NCBI GenBank assembly: GCA_029778515.1
Contig: JAKOQD010000187.1
Span: 1-30,606 of the forward strand
From: Actinomycetes bacterium
GTDB lineage: Bacteria > Actinomycetota > Actinomycetes > Propionibacteriales > Propionibacteriaceae
Direction: 5' to 3'
Length of the DNA: 30,606 nucleotides
The notes beneath the pieces were generated by a model. That model had not been told where the DNA came from, ran no database searches, and worked only from the letters and a program-made list of their open reading frames with translations. Each line of letters opens with the position of its first letter. The stretch's first letter is position 1. A program made the position numbers and the translations under genes. Positions 1 to 7,415 of this stretch are shown in pieces.

Positions 1-1
1 C

Positions 2-169
2 GCCGGGGGCCGCTACCGCAGGGCCGAGACGGCGACCATCCGCGCCCACCTCATCCACACACCAGCGCGCGTCGCCACCTCGGCGCGTCGGGTTCGTCTC
101 CACCTACCCACCCGATGGCCCTGGGCCGCCCACTGGCAGCGGCTGTGGACCGCGATCATGACCACCTGA
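2..169 (+). mobile_element. IS1380-family transposase, C-terminal end (partial)
   Basis: An open frame enters from the left edge and stops with TGA at 167-169. Its last 55 residues carry a run of the form RAHLI..PARVATSARRVRLHLP followed by RWPWAAHWQRLW. This is the typical C-terminal end of IS1380-family DDE transposases (basic, with LHLP.RWPWA..W). Only the tail is present, so the catalytic DDE residues lie outside the window and activity cannot be judged. I place the right end of the element near 323, where a GGTGGATTGAGG sequence is followed by TTAA. That boundary is inferred, because no left end is available for comparison. Confidence 0.75.
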
Positions 170-208
170 CCCACACGCCACCAGACCGTCACGACCAAGG
201 ACACCCAA

Positions 209-778
209 GTGGAAGACCCGGACAGACCGGGCGATCACGCATGCCCGCACACCCTCGTGACGTCAATCCCAGACGGGATCCACAAGCACGAACACACGCA
301 CAACGTCAACCGGTGGATTGAGGTTAAGGCGTCCCAGTCGCAGCAGGCCATCGGCGCGGCCGTGACCGCTGCGGCAGCTGCCGCAGCGGTGCCGATCCCG
401 TTCTCCTCGGCCGCGATCCTGGTGCCGATCCAGCTTTCGATGATGGCCCGGATCGCCCAACTGCATGGCCTCGGGCTCGACAAGGCCGGGTTGCTCGCGG
501 TCGCGTCCACCTCGATCGCCACCTCAGCCGGACGGGCGGCAGCGTCCAGCCTGCTCAAGTTCATCCCCGGGGCCGGCTCTGTGGTGGGTGGCGTGATCAA
601 CGCGTCGGTCGCGTCCGGCCTCACCCTGGCGATGGGGGAGGCGTGGTTGCGGGTCTGCCAGCTCTACGTTGCCGGCGCCCTGCCGACGGTGGACGGGAAG
701 ATCGACACGAAGGCCGTCCGCGAGCTCTTCGAAGCCGAGCTGGGCAAGCGGCTGCCGCACATCCGCAAGGACGGCTGA
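209..778 (+). pseudogene. DUF697 domain protein, probably the C-terminal remnant of an Era-like GTPase cut by the IS
   Basis: The frame can start at GTG 209 and gives 189 residues. From about residue 40 it reads as a DUF697 domain: an Ala-rich hydrophobic helix, VPIPFSSAAILVPIQLSMM, then SLLKFIPGAGSVVGG and a C-terminal basic end. In actinobacteria this domain normally follows an N-terminal P-loop GTPase domain. None is present here: no GxxxxGKS/T occurs, and the first 38 residues resemble translated IS end sequence. The domain-like part begins right after a possible IS boundary (323) and TTAA. The simplest reading is a 5'-truncated gene fused in frame to IS DNA. Free-standing DUF697 proteins exist, so a functional short protein is possible. 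Confidence 0.6.
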
Positions 779-818
779 CCGCCGAGCGAGCCGCGCGGGC
801 AGCAATATTTCTCACACC

Positions 819-835
819 TGAGACGGTCTGTCTCA
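819..835. promoter_or_regulatory. Inverted repeat TGAGAC-n5-GTCTCA upstream of the transcarboxylase operon
   Basis: TGAGAC (819-824) and GTCTCA (830-835) form a perfect 6-bp dyad with a 5-nt spacer (GGTCT), in the 118-nt gap before the 5S gene. No T-run follows, so a terminator is unlikely. The size suits a dimeric regulator site near the operon promoter. No regulator can be named from the sequence. Confidence 0.35.
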
Positions 836-896
836 CGCCTGTCCGAAAAGGCCCGATACGACGAGCTGTAGTAGTTGGGATGGGAGGATGGATCCC

Positions 897-2396
897 ATGA
901 GTCAGCGAACCATTGGTGTTACCGAGGTCGCCCTCCGCGACGCTCACCAGAGCCTCATTGCGATCCGTATGGCACTCGAAGACATGGTCGAGGCTTGCGA
1001 GGACATTGACAAGGCCGGCTACTGGAGCGTCGAGTGCTGGGGTGGCGCTACCTACGATGCGTGTATTCGATACCTCAATGAGGATCCCTGGGTGCGGCTG
1101 CGCACCTTCCGCGAACTGATGCCGAACTCGCGCCTGCAGATGCTGCTGCGTGGCCAGAACCTGCTGGGCTACCGCCACTACGAGGATGAAGTGGTCGAGC
1201 GGTTCGTGGACAAGTCCGCCGAGAACGGCATGGACGTGTTCCGTGTCTTCGACGCGCTGAACGATCCGCGCAACATGGCGCACGCGATGCAGGCGGTCAA
1301 GAAGACCGGCAAGCACGCGCAGGGCACGATCTGCTACACCATCTCGCCGCTGCACACCGTCGAGGGCTACGTGCACCTCGCCGGCCAGTTGCTCGACATG
1401 GGTGCCGAGTCGATCGCGCTGAAGGACATGGCCGCGCTGCTGCAGCCGCAGCCCGCCTACGACATCGTCCGCGGTATCAAGGAGACATACGGCGAGGACG
1501 TCCAGATCAACGTCCACTGCCACGCCACCACCGGCGTGACCCTGGTTTCGCTGATGAAGGCGATCGAAGCCGGTGCGGACGTGGTCGACACCTCGATCAG
1601 CTCGATGTCGCTCGGCCCGGGCCACAACCCGACCGAGTCGCTGGTGGCGATGCTGGAAGGCACCCCGTACACCACGAACCTGGACGCCGATCGGCTGATC
1701 AAGATCCGCGACCACTTCGCCAAGGTTCGCCCGAAGTACGCCGAATTCGAGTCGGCCACGCTGGTGGACACCGACATCTTCAGCTCCCAGATCCCCGGCG
1801 GCATGCTCTCGAACATGGAGAGCCAGCTGAAGGCTCAGGGCGCCGGCGACCGGATCAAGGAAGTGATGGCCGAGGTGCCGCTGGTGAAGGCCGATTCCGG
1901 TCACCCGCCGCTGGTCACCCCGTCCAGCCAGATCGTTGGCACCCAGGCCGTGTTCAACGTGCTGATGGGCAAGTACAAGGTGATGACCGGCGAGTTCGCC
2001 GACCTGATGCTCGGCTACTACGGCGAATGCATCGGCGAGCGCAACCCGGAGGTCGTCGAGATCGCCAAGGCGCAGGCCAAGAAGGATCCGATCACCGAGC
2101 GTCCGGCCGACCTGCTGCCGCCCGAATGGGACAAGCTCGTCGCCGATGCGTCCAAGCTCGAGGGCTTCGACGGCACGGACGAGGACGTGCTCACCTACGC
2201 CATGTTCCCCGGCGTCGCGCCCGGTTTCTTCAGCACTCGTGACGAGGGCCCGAAGAATGTCGGCAAGACCGAGGATGAGCTCAAGGCCGAAGCCGAGGCA
2301 GCCAGCGGTGCAGCCAAGGCCGTCCGCGGTCCGATCAAGTACAAGGTGTCGCTGGGCGGACGCGATCACGACGTGACCGTCGAAATGGCGAAGTGA
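897..2396 (+). CDS. Methylmalonyl-CoA carboxyltransferase (transcarboxylase) 5S subunit
   Basis: This subunit moves the carboxyl group from carboxybiotin on the 1.3S subunit to pyruvate, giving oxaloacetate, in the Wood-Werkman propionate cycle. The 499-residue protein matches the Propionibacterium 5S subunit almost end to end. It has an N-terminal TIM barrel with RDAHQS (Asp15), ALKDMA (Lys176, the carbamylated lysine position) and HCHATTG (His207, His209). These keep exactly the spacing of the Asp23/Lys184/His215/His217 metal site known for the P. freudenreichii enzyme. The C-terminal PYC_OADA-type domain follows, with the RPADLLPPEW stretch. I chose ATG 897 over ATG 888 because GGGAGG (882-887) lies 9 nt upstream of 897 and would overlap too closely with 888. 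It is the first gene of a four-gene operon and its stop lies 8 nt before the 12S start. Confidence 0.95.
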   Translation: MSQRTIGVTEVALRDAHQSLIAIRMALEDMVEACEDIDKAGYWSVECWGGATYDACIRYLNEDPWVRLRTFRELMPNSRLQMLLRGQNLLGYRHYEDEVVERFVDKSAENGMDVFRVFDALNDPRNMAHAMQAVKKTGKHAQGTICYTISPLHTVEGYVHLAGQLLDMGAESIALKDMAALLQPQPAYDIVRGIKETYGEDVQINVHCHATTGVTLVSLMKAIEAGADVVDTSISSMSLGPGHNPTESLVAMLEGTPYTTNLDADRLIKIRDHFAKVRPKYAEFESATLVDTDIFSSQIPGGMLSNMESQLKAQGAGDRIKEVMAEVPLVKADSGHPPLVTPSSQIVGTQAVFNVLMGKYKVMTGEFADLMLGYYGECIGERNPEVVEIAKAQAKKDPITERPADLLPPEWDKLVADASKLEGFDGTDEDVLTYAMFPGVAPGFFSTRDEGPKNVGKTEDELKAEAEAASGAAKAVRGPIKYKVSLGGRDHDVTVEMAK

Positions 2397-2404
2397 GGGC
2401 TGGG

Positions 2405-3964
2405 ATGAGCAAGAAGGCACCATCGATGAAGAAGCTGACCGAAGCGGTCACCAAGGCGCGCGAGACCGCCCGCCTCGGTGGCGGTGAGGCTCGGTTGGCC
2501 AAGCAGCGCGAGGCCGGCAAGATGACCGCGCGGGAGCGGGTCGACGCACTGATCGATCCGAACAGCTTCTGCGAGATCGGCCTGTTCCGGAAGAACCGGA
2601 CGGTCACCTTCGGCATGGACACCGCGGACATGCCCGCTGACGGCGTGGTGACCGGCTCGGCCACCGTGCTCGGCCGGCCGGTGCACATCGCCAGCCAGGA
2701 TTTCACCGTCATGGGTGGTTCGGCTGGCGAGACGCACTCGATCAAGGTCGTCGAGATGATGAACGCGGCCTTGGAGAACGGCACCCCGTTTGTCTTCATC
2801 AACGACTCGGGCGGCGCCCGCGTCCAGGAGGGCATCGACTCGCTGTCCGGCTACGGCCAGGTGTTTTACCACAACGTGCTGCTCTCGGGCGTGGTGCCGC
2901 AGATCTCGATCATCGCCGGCCCCTGCGCCGGTGGTGCGGCCTACTCGCCCGCGCTGACCGACTTCGTGATCCAGACCCGCAAGGCCCACATGTTCATCAC
3001 CGGGCCGAGCGTGATCAAGCAGGTCACTGGCGAGGAAGTGACCCAGGACGCCCTGGGCGGCGCGGACACCCACATGGCTGTCTCCGGCGTGAACCACTTC
3101 GTGGCCGATGATGACGAGCAGGCGATCCTGATCGCGAAGAAGCTGCTCAGCTTCCTGCCGCAGAACAACTCCGAAGAGCCCCCGTTCATCGAGGGCGACT
3201 ACGACGTCGAGAACGATCCGAAGATGCTCGACCTGGTGCCCACCGACGGCAAGCAGGGCTACGACATCCACGATGTGATCGCGCGGCTGGTCGACCACGC
3301 GGACTTCCTTGAGGTGCAGGCCGGCTACGCGGCCAACATCGTGGTCGGGTTCGGGCGGATCAACGGCCGCAGCGTCGGCATCGTGGCCAACCAGCCGAAC
3401 GTGATGGCCGGCGTGCTGGACATCAATGCCTCTGATAAGGGCAGCAAGTTCATCCGGTTCTGCAACGCCTTCAACATCCCGATCGTCACCCTGGTGGACG
3501 TGCCCGGCTACATGCCGGGTGTGGCGCAGGAGTACGGCGGCATCATCCGGCACGGCGCCAAGATGCTGTACGCGTACTCGGCGGCGTCCGTCCCGAAGAT
3601 CACGGTGGTCCTGCGCAAGGCCTACGGCGGTGCGTACATCGCCATGGCCTGCAAGGACCTGGGTGCTGACAAGGTGTTCGCCTGGCCGACCGCGGAGATC
3701 GCGGTGATGGGTGCCGAAGGTGCTGCGTCGATCGTCTTCCGCAAGGAGATCGCCGCTGCCGAGGACCCGGTCGCGAAGCAGGCCGAGTTGGTGGAGGAGT
3801 ACCGCAGCACCTTCTCGACGCCGTTCATGGCCGCCTCCCGCGGCCTGGTCGACGACATCATCGATCCGGGCGACACCCGTCGCAAGGTGGCGGTCGCGCT
3901 GGAGCTGCATGCGTCCAAGCGCGAGCTGCGTCCGGCCAAGAAGCACGGCCTCGGGCCGGTCTAG
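2405..3964 (+). CDS. mmdA: Methylmalonyl-CoA carboxyltransferase 12S subunit
   Basis: This is the carboxyltransferase that takes the carboxyl group from methylmalonyl-CoA and places it on biotin of the 1.3S subunit, releasing propionyl-CoA. The 519-residue protein has the two crotonase-like halves of the acetyl/propionyl-CoA carboxylase beta family. The N half contains FINDSGGARVQEG and the oxyanion segment GPCAGGAAYSPALTDF. The C half contains LVDVPGYMPGVAQEYGG and the paired glycines of RKAYGGAYIAM, then WPTAEIAVMGAEGAA. Length fits the known 12S subunit (about 520 residues). ATG 2405 is preferred over the overlapping GTG 2393 because GAGGG (2395-2399) sits 5 nt upstream of 2405. The downstream small gene starts 9 nt after its stop. 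Confidence 0.95.
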   Translation: MSKKAPSMKKLTEAVTKARETARLGGGEARLAKQREAGKMTARERVDALIDPNSFCEIGLFRKNRTVTFGMDTADMPADGVVTGSATVLGRPVHIASQDFTVMGGSAGETHSIKVVEMMNAALENGTPFVFINDSGGARVQEGIDSLSGYGQVFYHNVLLSGVVPQISIIAGPCAGGAAYSPALTDFVIQTRKAHMFITGPSVIKQVTGEEVTQDALGGADTHMAVSGVNHFVADDDEQAILIAKKLLSFLPQNNSEEPPFIEGDYDVENDPKMLDLVPTDGKQGYDIHDVIARLVDHADFLEVQAGYAANIVVGFGRINGRSVGIVANQPNVMAGVLDINASDKGSKFIRFCNAFNIPIVTLVDVPGYMPGVAQEYGGIIRHGAKMLYAYSAASVPKITVVLRKAYGGAYIAMACKDLGADKVFAWPTAEIAVMGAEGAASIVFRKEIAAAEDPVAKQAELVEEYRSTFSTPFMAASRGLVDDIIDPGDTRRKVAVALELHASKRELRPAKKHGLGPV

Positions 3965-3973
3965 GAGTTGGCG

Positions 3974-4231
3974 ATGTCGCAGGACGAAGAACTGCTGGAA
4001 CTGGTGCGGTCGCTAACCGACCGGATCGAGGGCCTGGAGATCAAGATCAAGCAGCTGGAGCTGCGCACTGAGGACGTGCCCGAGGAAGTCATGGTTGCCA
4101 TCGCTGCCGCGGTGGCCGCCTACCTCGGCCACCGCGCCAAGCGTCGCCAGCCGCGCTTCAGCACGTCGCGCGGCTGGACCTCGAGCACCCGTCGCTCGCA
4201 GCACTCCCACCACCCGCTGTACACCCGCTAA
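3974..4231 (+). CDS. Small basic protein of the transcarboxylase operon
   Basis: This is an 85-residue protein between the 12S and 1.3S genes, started at ATG 3974 with AGGAG (3963-3967) 6 nt upstream. Residues 1-35 are charged and likely coiled coil (EELLELVRSLTDRIEGLEIKIKQLELR). Residues about 38-52 form a hydrophobic helix EEVMVAIAAAVAAYLG, and the tail is rich in Arg, Ser and His. The hydrophobic core resembles small accessory proteins encoded beside biotin carriers in decarboxylase and carboxylase operons (OadG/MmdD-like or epsilon-like), but the match is only a pattern. It is not one of the three classical transcarboxylase subunits. A role in assembly or in holding 12S and 1.3S together is inferred from position alone. 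Confidence 0.8.
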   Translation: MSQDEELLELVRSLTDRIEGLEIKIKQLELRTEDVPEEVMVAIAAAVAAYLGHRAKRRQPRFSTSRGWTSSTRRSQHSHHPLYTR

Positions 4232-4240
4232 GGAAGACCA

Positions 4241-4603
4241 ATGAAACTGAAGGTAACTGTCAACGGGGTCGCCTACGACATCGACGTGGAGGTGGAGGAG
4301 CAGGAGGCTCCGCAGCTCGGTGCGATCGTCATCGGCGGCTCGTCCGGCGGCCCGGTGGTGCCCAGTACGGCTTCGGTGCAGGCGTCGTCCGCCAACGCCG
4401 TCGTCGCACCGCTGGCCGGTTCGGTGGCCCGGGTGCTGGTCGAGGCCGGCCAGGACATCGAGGCCGGCGAGGTGCTGCTGGTGCTCGAAGCCATGAAGAT
4501 GGAGACCGAGATCACCGCGCCGAAGGCCGGCAAGGTGGCTCAGGTGCTCGTGGAGAAGGGGACGCCGGTGCAGGCCGGTCAGGCCCTGATCGAGCTCGAC
4601 TGA
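4241..4603 (+). CDS. Methylmalonyl-CoA carboxyltransferase 1.3S subunit (biotin carboxyl carrier)
   Basis: This 120-residue carrier shuttles the carboxyl group between the 12S and 5S active sites. It opens with [20 protein letters not shown], as in the P. freudenreichii 1.3S protein that binds 5S and 12S through its N-terminus. A flexible Gly/Ser/Ala linker (about 32-53) follows, then a biotinyl domain with EAMKMETEI, in which Lys86 is the biotinylation site. AGGAAG lies just upstream of ATG 4241. It is the last gene of the operon and is followed at once by a strong terminator. Confidence 0.95.
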   Translation: MKLKVTVNGVAYDIDVEVEEQEAPQLGAIVIGGSSGGPVVPSTASVQASSANAVVAPLAGSVARVLVEAGQDIEAGEVLLVLEAMKMETEITAPKAGKVAQVLVEKGTPVQAGQALIELD

Positions 4604-4613
4604 TTTCAAGCAG

Positions 4614-4650
4614 AACGGCCCGCCCCGATTCGGGGCGGGCCGTTTCTGTT
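4614..4650 (+). terminator. Rho-independent terminator of the transcarboxylase operon
   Basis: A perfect 14-bp stem (4614-4627 with 4631-4644, arm AACGGCCCGCCCCG) closes on a 3-nt loop ATT and is followed by TTTCTGTT. It lies 10 nt after the 1.3S stop. Confidence 0.92.
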
Positions 4651-4702
4651 CTCGGCGCCGTCCGCGTAACTTGAACGGAAAAGGAACCGTCCCCTTCTTT
4701 GT

Positions 4703-5455
4703 TCAGGCGGAGTAGGTGCCGCGGAACACCTTGTGCTGAGCCGGTTGGGCGACCGGACGGATGGTCAGCCGGTCGATGTTGACGTGCTCCGGACGGGTGG
4801 CCATCCAGGTGATCGCCTCGGCCACGTCCTCGGCGCGCAGCGGGTTGGGGACGCCCTCGTAGACCGCGTCCGCCCGGTCCTGGTCGCCGCCGTAGCGGGT
4901 CAGGGAGAACTCCTCGGTGTGCACCATGCCTGGGCTGATCTCGGTGATCCGCACCGGCTGGTCGAAGAACTCCAGCCGTAGCGTGCCGGCGATCATGCGC
5001 TCGGCGGCCTTCGCGCCGCAGTAGCCCGCGCCACCTTCGTAGGGCCCGTCCGCGGCCACCGAGGTGACGAAGACGATCGCGCCGCGGGCGGACACCAGCG
5101 CGGGCAGCAACGCGCGGGTCACCCGCTCGGTGCCGATCACGTTGACCGCGTACATCCGCTCCCAGGCGTCGGTGTCGGCAGCCGCCACCGGTTCCTGACC
5201 GAAAGCGCCGCCAGCGTTGTTGACCAGCACGGCCAAACGGTCACCGATGGACGCGGCCAGCGCGGCAACCTCGTCCGCTGAAGTCACGTCGCAGGCCACT
5301 GCGCGACCGCCGATCTCCGCGGCAAGGCTCTCGATCCGGTCGGCGCGGCGGGCCGCGCAGATCACCTCGAAGCCGGCCGCGGCCAGGCTGCGGGCGGTTG
5401 CCGCGCCGATTCCACTGCTCGCACCGGTCACCAGGGCCAATCGTCGTTCGCTCAT
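4703..5455 (-). CDS. Short-chain dehydrogenase/reductase (classical SDR, YdfG-like)
   Basis: This is a 250-residue NAD(P)-dependent oxidoreductase. It has the cofactor-binding TGASSGIG at 10-17, Arg36-Arg37 after the second strand (favours NADP), NNAG at 79-82, Asn105, and the catalytic Ser132, Tyr145 and Lys149 (YCGAK). The C-terminal part (SPGMVHTEEF and VNIDRLTIRPVAQP) resembles the YdfG/serine 3-dehydrogenase branch that acts on 3-hydroxy acids. The real substrate cannot be read from sequence. It is convergent with the transcarboxylase operon and divergent from gpmA. ATG 5455 has no ribosome binding site, but a CAGAAT hexamer ends 6 nt upstream, which suggests a leaderless mRNA. Confidence 0.88.
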   Translation of the reverse strand: MSERRLALVTGASSGIGAATARSLAAAGFEVICAARRADRIESLAAEIGGRAVACDVTSADEVAALAASIGDRLAVLVNNAGGAFGQEPVAAADTDAWERMYAVNVIGTERVTRALLPALVSARGAIVFVTSVAADGPYEGGAGYCGAKAAERMIAGTLRLEFFDQPVRITEISPGMVHTEEFSLTRYGGDQDRADAVYEGVPNPLRAEDVAEAITWMATRPEHVNIDRLTIRPVAQPAQHKVFRGTYSA

Positions 5456-5461
5456 GGTCTG

Positions 5462-5467
5462 ATTCTG
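5462..5467 (-). promoter_or_regulatory. Candidate leaderless -10 of the SDR gene
   Basis: On the minus strand CAGAAT is followed by 6 nt and then the ATG at 5455. It fits the TAnnnT-type -10 in its second and last bases and would place the transcript start at the start codon. Confidence 0.4.
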
Positions 5468-5616
5468 ACACCAGCTGTGTCGCCAAATCGCGACTCGATT
5501 GCGCTGCCGCGAGCTCAGGAGCTGTATTCAGCCATCGAACTGGGAATACGCGACAAAGACCTCTGCGGACACTGTCCGGACGCGTCCGCGCGGCTGCCGC
5601 GAGCGTCCCGGCTCGA

Positions 5617-5622
5617 TAGGCT
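5617..5622 (+). promoter_or_regulatory. Candidate leaderless -10 of gpmA
   Basis: TAGGCT ends 6 nt before ATG 5629 and there is no Shine-Dalgarno sequence between them. This arrangement is typical of actinobacterial leaderless transcripts. Confidence 0.5.
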
Positions 5623-5628
5623 GACCGC

Positions 5629-6378
5629 ATGACTACGAAGCTGATCCTGCTCCGCCATGGTGAGAGCGAATGGAACGCCAAGAACCTGTTCACCGGCTGG
5701 GTGGACGTGGACATCAACGAGAAGGGCATCGGCGAGGCCAAGCGTGGCGCTGAGCTGCTCAAAGCCGAAGGTTTGCTGCCCGATGTCGTGCACACCTCGG
5801 TGCTCCGGCGGGCGATCCACACCGCCTATCTGGCCCTCGACGGCTGCGACCGGCACTGGATTCCGGTGCGTCGTTCCTGGCGCCTGAACGAGCGTCATTA
5901 CGGCAACCTGCAGGGCAAGAACAAGGCCGAGACGCTGGAGGCCTACGGCGAGGAGAAGTTCATGCTCTGGCGCCGCTCCTACGACACTCCGCCACCCGAG
6001 TTGGACGCCGACAACACCTACACCCAGTTCGACGATCCGCGGTACGCGTTCCTGCCGCCGGAGGCCCGTCCGCTCACCGAGTGCCTCAAGGACGTCGTCA
6101 TCCGGATGCTGCCGTACTGGTACGACTCGATCGTGCCCGACCTCCGTGACGGCAAGGTGGTCATCGTGGTGGCCCACGGCAACTCGCTGCGCGCGCTGGT
6201 CAAGCACTTGGACGGCATCAGCGACGCCGACATCGCCGGGCTGAACATCCCCACCGGCATCCCGTTGGTATACGAGCTGGATGACGACCTGCGTCCGACC
6301 GTTCCCGGTGGCCGCTACCTCGACCCGGAGGCCGCAGCCGCTGCCATCGAAGCGGTCAAGAACCAGGGCAAGAAGTAG
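5629..6378 (+). CDS. gpmA: 2,3-bisphosphoglycerate-dependent phosphoglycerate mutase
   Basis: It interconverts 3- and 2-phosphoglycerate in glycolysis and gluconeogenesis in the cytoplasm. The 249 residues are the usual length for the cofactor-dependent enzyme. [10 protein letters not shown] contains the phosphorylated His10. Arg61 follows in [26 protein letters not shown] contains Glu88, and [10 protein letters not shown] contains the second catalytic His183. The gene lies close to senX3-regX3, as gpm1 does in mycobacteria, but phoU is placed between them here. A hairpin terminator follows. Confidence 0.95.
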   Translation: MTTKLILLRHGESEWNAKNLFTGWVDVDINEKGIGEAKRGAELLKAEGLLPDVVHTSVLRRAIHTAYLALDGCDRHWIPVRRSWRLNERHYGNLQGKNKAETLEAYGEEKFMLWRRSYDTPPPELDADNTYTQFDDPRYAFLPPEARPLTECLKDVVIRMLPYWYDSIVPDLRDGKVVIVVAHGNSLRALVKHLDGISDADIAGLNIPTGIPLVYELDDDLRPTVPGGRYLDPEAAAAAIEAVKNQGKK

Positions 6379-6435
6379 TTCCAGCGCGGCGGACACCGAT
6401 CTTCCGGGTTTTCGCCAGCGCAGCAGTGCCATCGC

Positions 6436-6485
6436 AAGCTGGACAGTTGCAGCCGACTACGGCCGCAACTGTCCGGCTTGTTTTA
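6436..6485 (+). terminator. Terminator after gpmA
   Basis: A 15-bp stem (6436-6450 with 6465-6479, arms AAGCTGGACAGTTGC and GCAACTGTCCGGCTT, with one G-U pair) is followed by GTTTTA. It lies in the convergent gap between gpmA and phoU and is oriented for gpmA. Confidence 0.85.
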
Positions 6486-6549
6486 GTGGGACCGGGCAAG
6501 TCGGCCCGTCGAATAGCAGATCGGCGGGCGGTAGGGGTGCGGGACCGGC

Positions 6550-7215
6550 TCAGGCGACCGGCCAGTTCTCGCCCTCGGGGAACAGCCCGGTGACCACGTA
6601 GATCACCCTGGACGCCATGATCGCGGCGTGGTCGGCGATCCGCTCGTAGTAGCGGCCCAGCAACGCGACGTCGACGGCCGCCTCGACGGTGTACGGCCAT
6701 TCCTTGTCGAGCATCACGCGGAACTGGCTCTTGCGCAGCTCGTCCATCTCCTCGTCGCTCTCGGCGAGCTTGCCGGCATCGTGGGCGTTGCGTTCACGCA
6801 GCGACCGGCCGGCGGTCTGCACCATCTCCTCGGCCACTCGGGCCATCAGCGTGAAGTTGGCCACCAGCCCCTCGGGAATGGCGTGCTCGGGGTAACGCAG
6901 CCGGGCGATCTTGGCGACGTGCGCGGCCAGGTCGCCCATCCGGGCCAGGTCGGCCACCATGCGCATCGCCGCGACCACCGTCCGCAGTTCACCGGCGACC
7001 GGCGCCTGTCGTGCCAGCAGGGTGAAACAGCGGGCCTCGAGTTCGTCGTGCAGGGTGTCGATCTGCGCGTCCGCCGAGATCACCCGCTCGGCGGTCGCCA
7101 GATCGGCTTCGAGCAGCGCCACGGTGGCTTCGCGGACGGCCACCTGCACCGACTCGCTCATGGACACGAGGTCGGTGACCACACTCTCGAGACTCTCGTG
7201 GTAGTTGTCGCGCAT
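6550..7215 (-). CDS. phoU: Phosphate signalling regulator PhoU
   Basis: PhoU proteins restrain the phosphate two-component system and the Pst transporter when phosphate is plentiful. This 221-residue protein shows the two three-helix repeats of the family. The metal/cluster motifs are DLARMGDLAAHV (Asp89 to Asp95) in the first repeat and LLGRYYERIADHA (Glu191, Asp195) in the second. The frame is open for another 48 codons upstream, but the extension looks non-coding and MRDNYHESLES is the classical PhoU beginning, so ATG 7215 is chosen. It is divergent from senX3-regX3 with a PHO-box-like repeat in between. No pst genes are in the window. Confidence 0.93.
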   Translation of the reverse strand: MRDNYHESLESVVTDLVSMSESVQVAVREATVALLEADLATAERVISADAQIDTLHDELEARCFTLLARQAPVAGELRTVVAAMRMVADLARMGDLAAHVAKIARLRYPEHAIPEGLVANFTLMARVAEEMVQTAGRSLRERNAHDAGKLAESDEEMDELRKSQFRVMLDKEWPYTVEAAVDVALLGRYYERIADHAAIMASRVIYVVTGLFPEGENWPVA

Positions 7216-7324
7216 CTGGATCGTCTTTCGTCGGTAGCTAGTTGCGATCGTAGGCCCAGCGGGGTCCTGCATGCTCAGGCTAGGCACTGGGACTGCGCCC
7301 AAACCGGCCCGCGTCCAAACGCCA

Positions 7325-7342
7325 GGTGAACGCTCGGTGAAT
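7325..7342. promoter_or_regulatory. PHO-box-like direct repeat between phoU and senX3
   Basis: GGTGAAC (7325-7331), GCTC, GGTGAAT (7336-7342): two heptamers with an 11-nt period. On the minus strand they read ATTCACC-n4-GTTCACC. This agrees with the actinobacterial PhoP/RegX3 direct-repeat unit GTTCACC spaced by 11 nt. A weak third unit may lie at 7314-7320. The position between the two divergent starts predicts autoregulation by the RegX3-type regulator encoded alongside. Confidence 0.7.
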
Positions 7343-7402
7343 CTTCCCGCGGACGCCACCGCAGCGGGCCGGATCCGGCGATCGGATGGGACGGGGCTTG
7401 TC

Positions 7403-7408
7403 TAGACT
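7403..7408 (+). promoter_or_regulatory. Candidate leaderless -10 of senX3
   Basis: TAGACT ends 7 nt before ATG 7416, and no ribosome binding site is visible there. The PHO-box-like repeat lies about 60 nt further upstream. Confidence 0.45.
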
Positions 7409-7415
7409 CCAGAGC

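Noticed and set aside
621..2423. 600-codon open frame on the minus strand opposite the 5S gene
   Set aside because: It mirrors a confidently identified gene. High GC keeps the complementary frame open, and the translation is His/Val/Leu/Gly-rich with no family-like motif.
2366..3946. 526-codon minus-strand frame opposite the 12S gene
   Set aside because: Same codon-bias shadow. Its sequence is low-information and there is no ribosome binding site.
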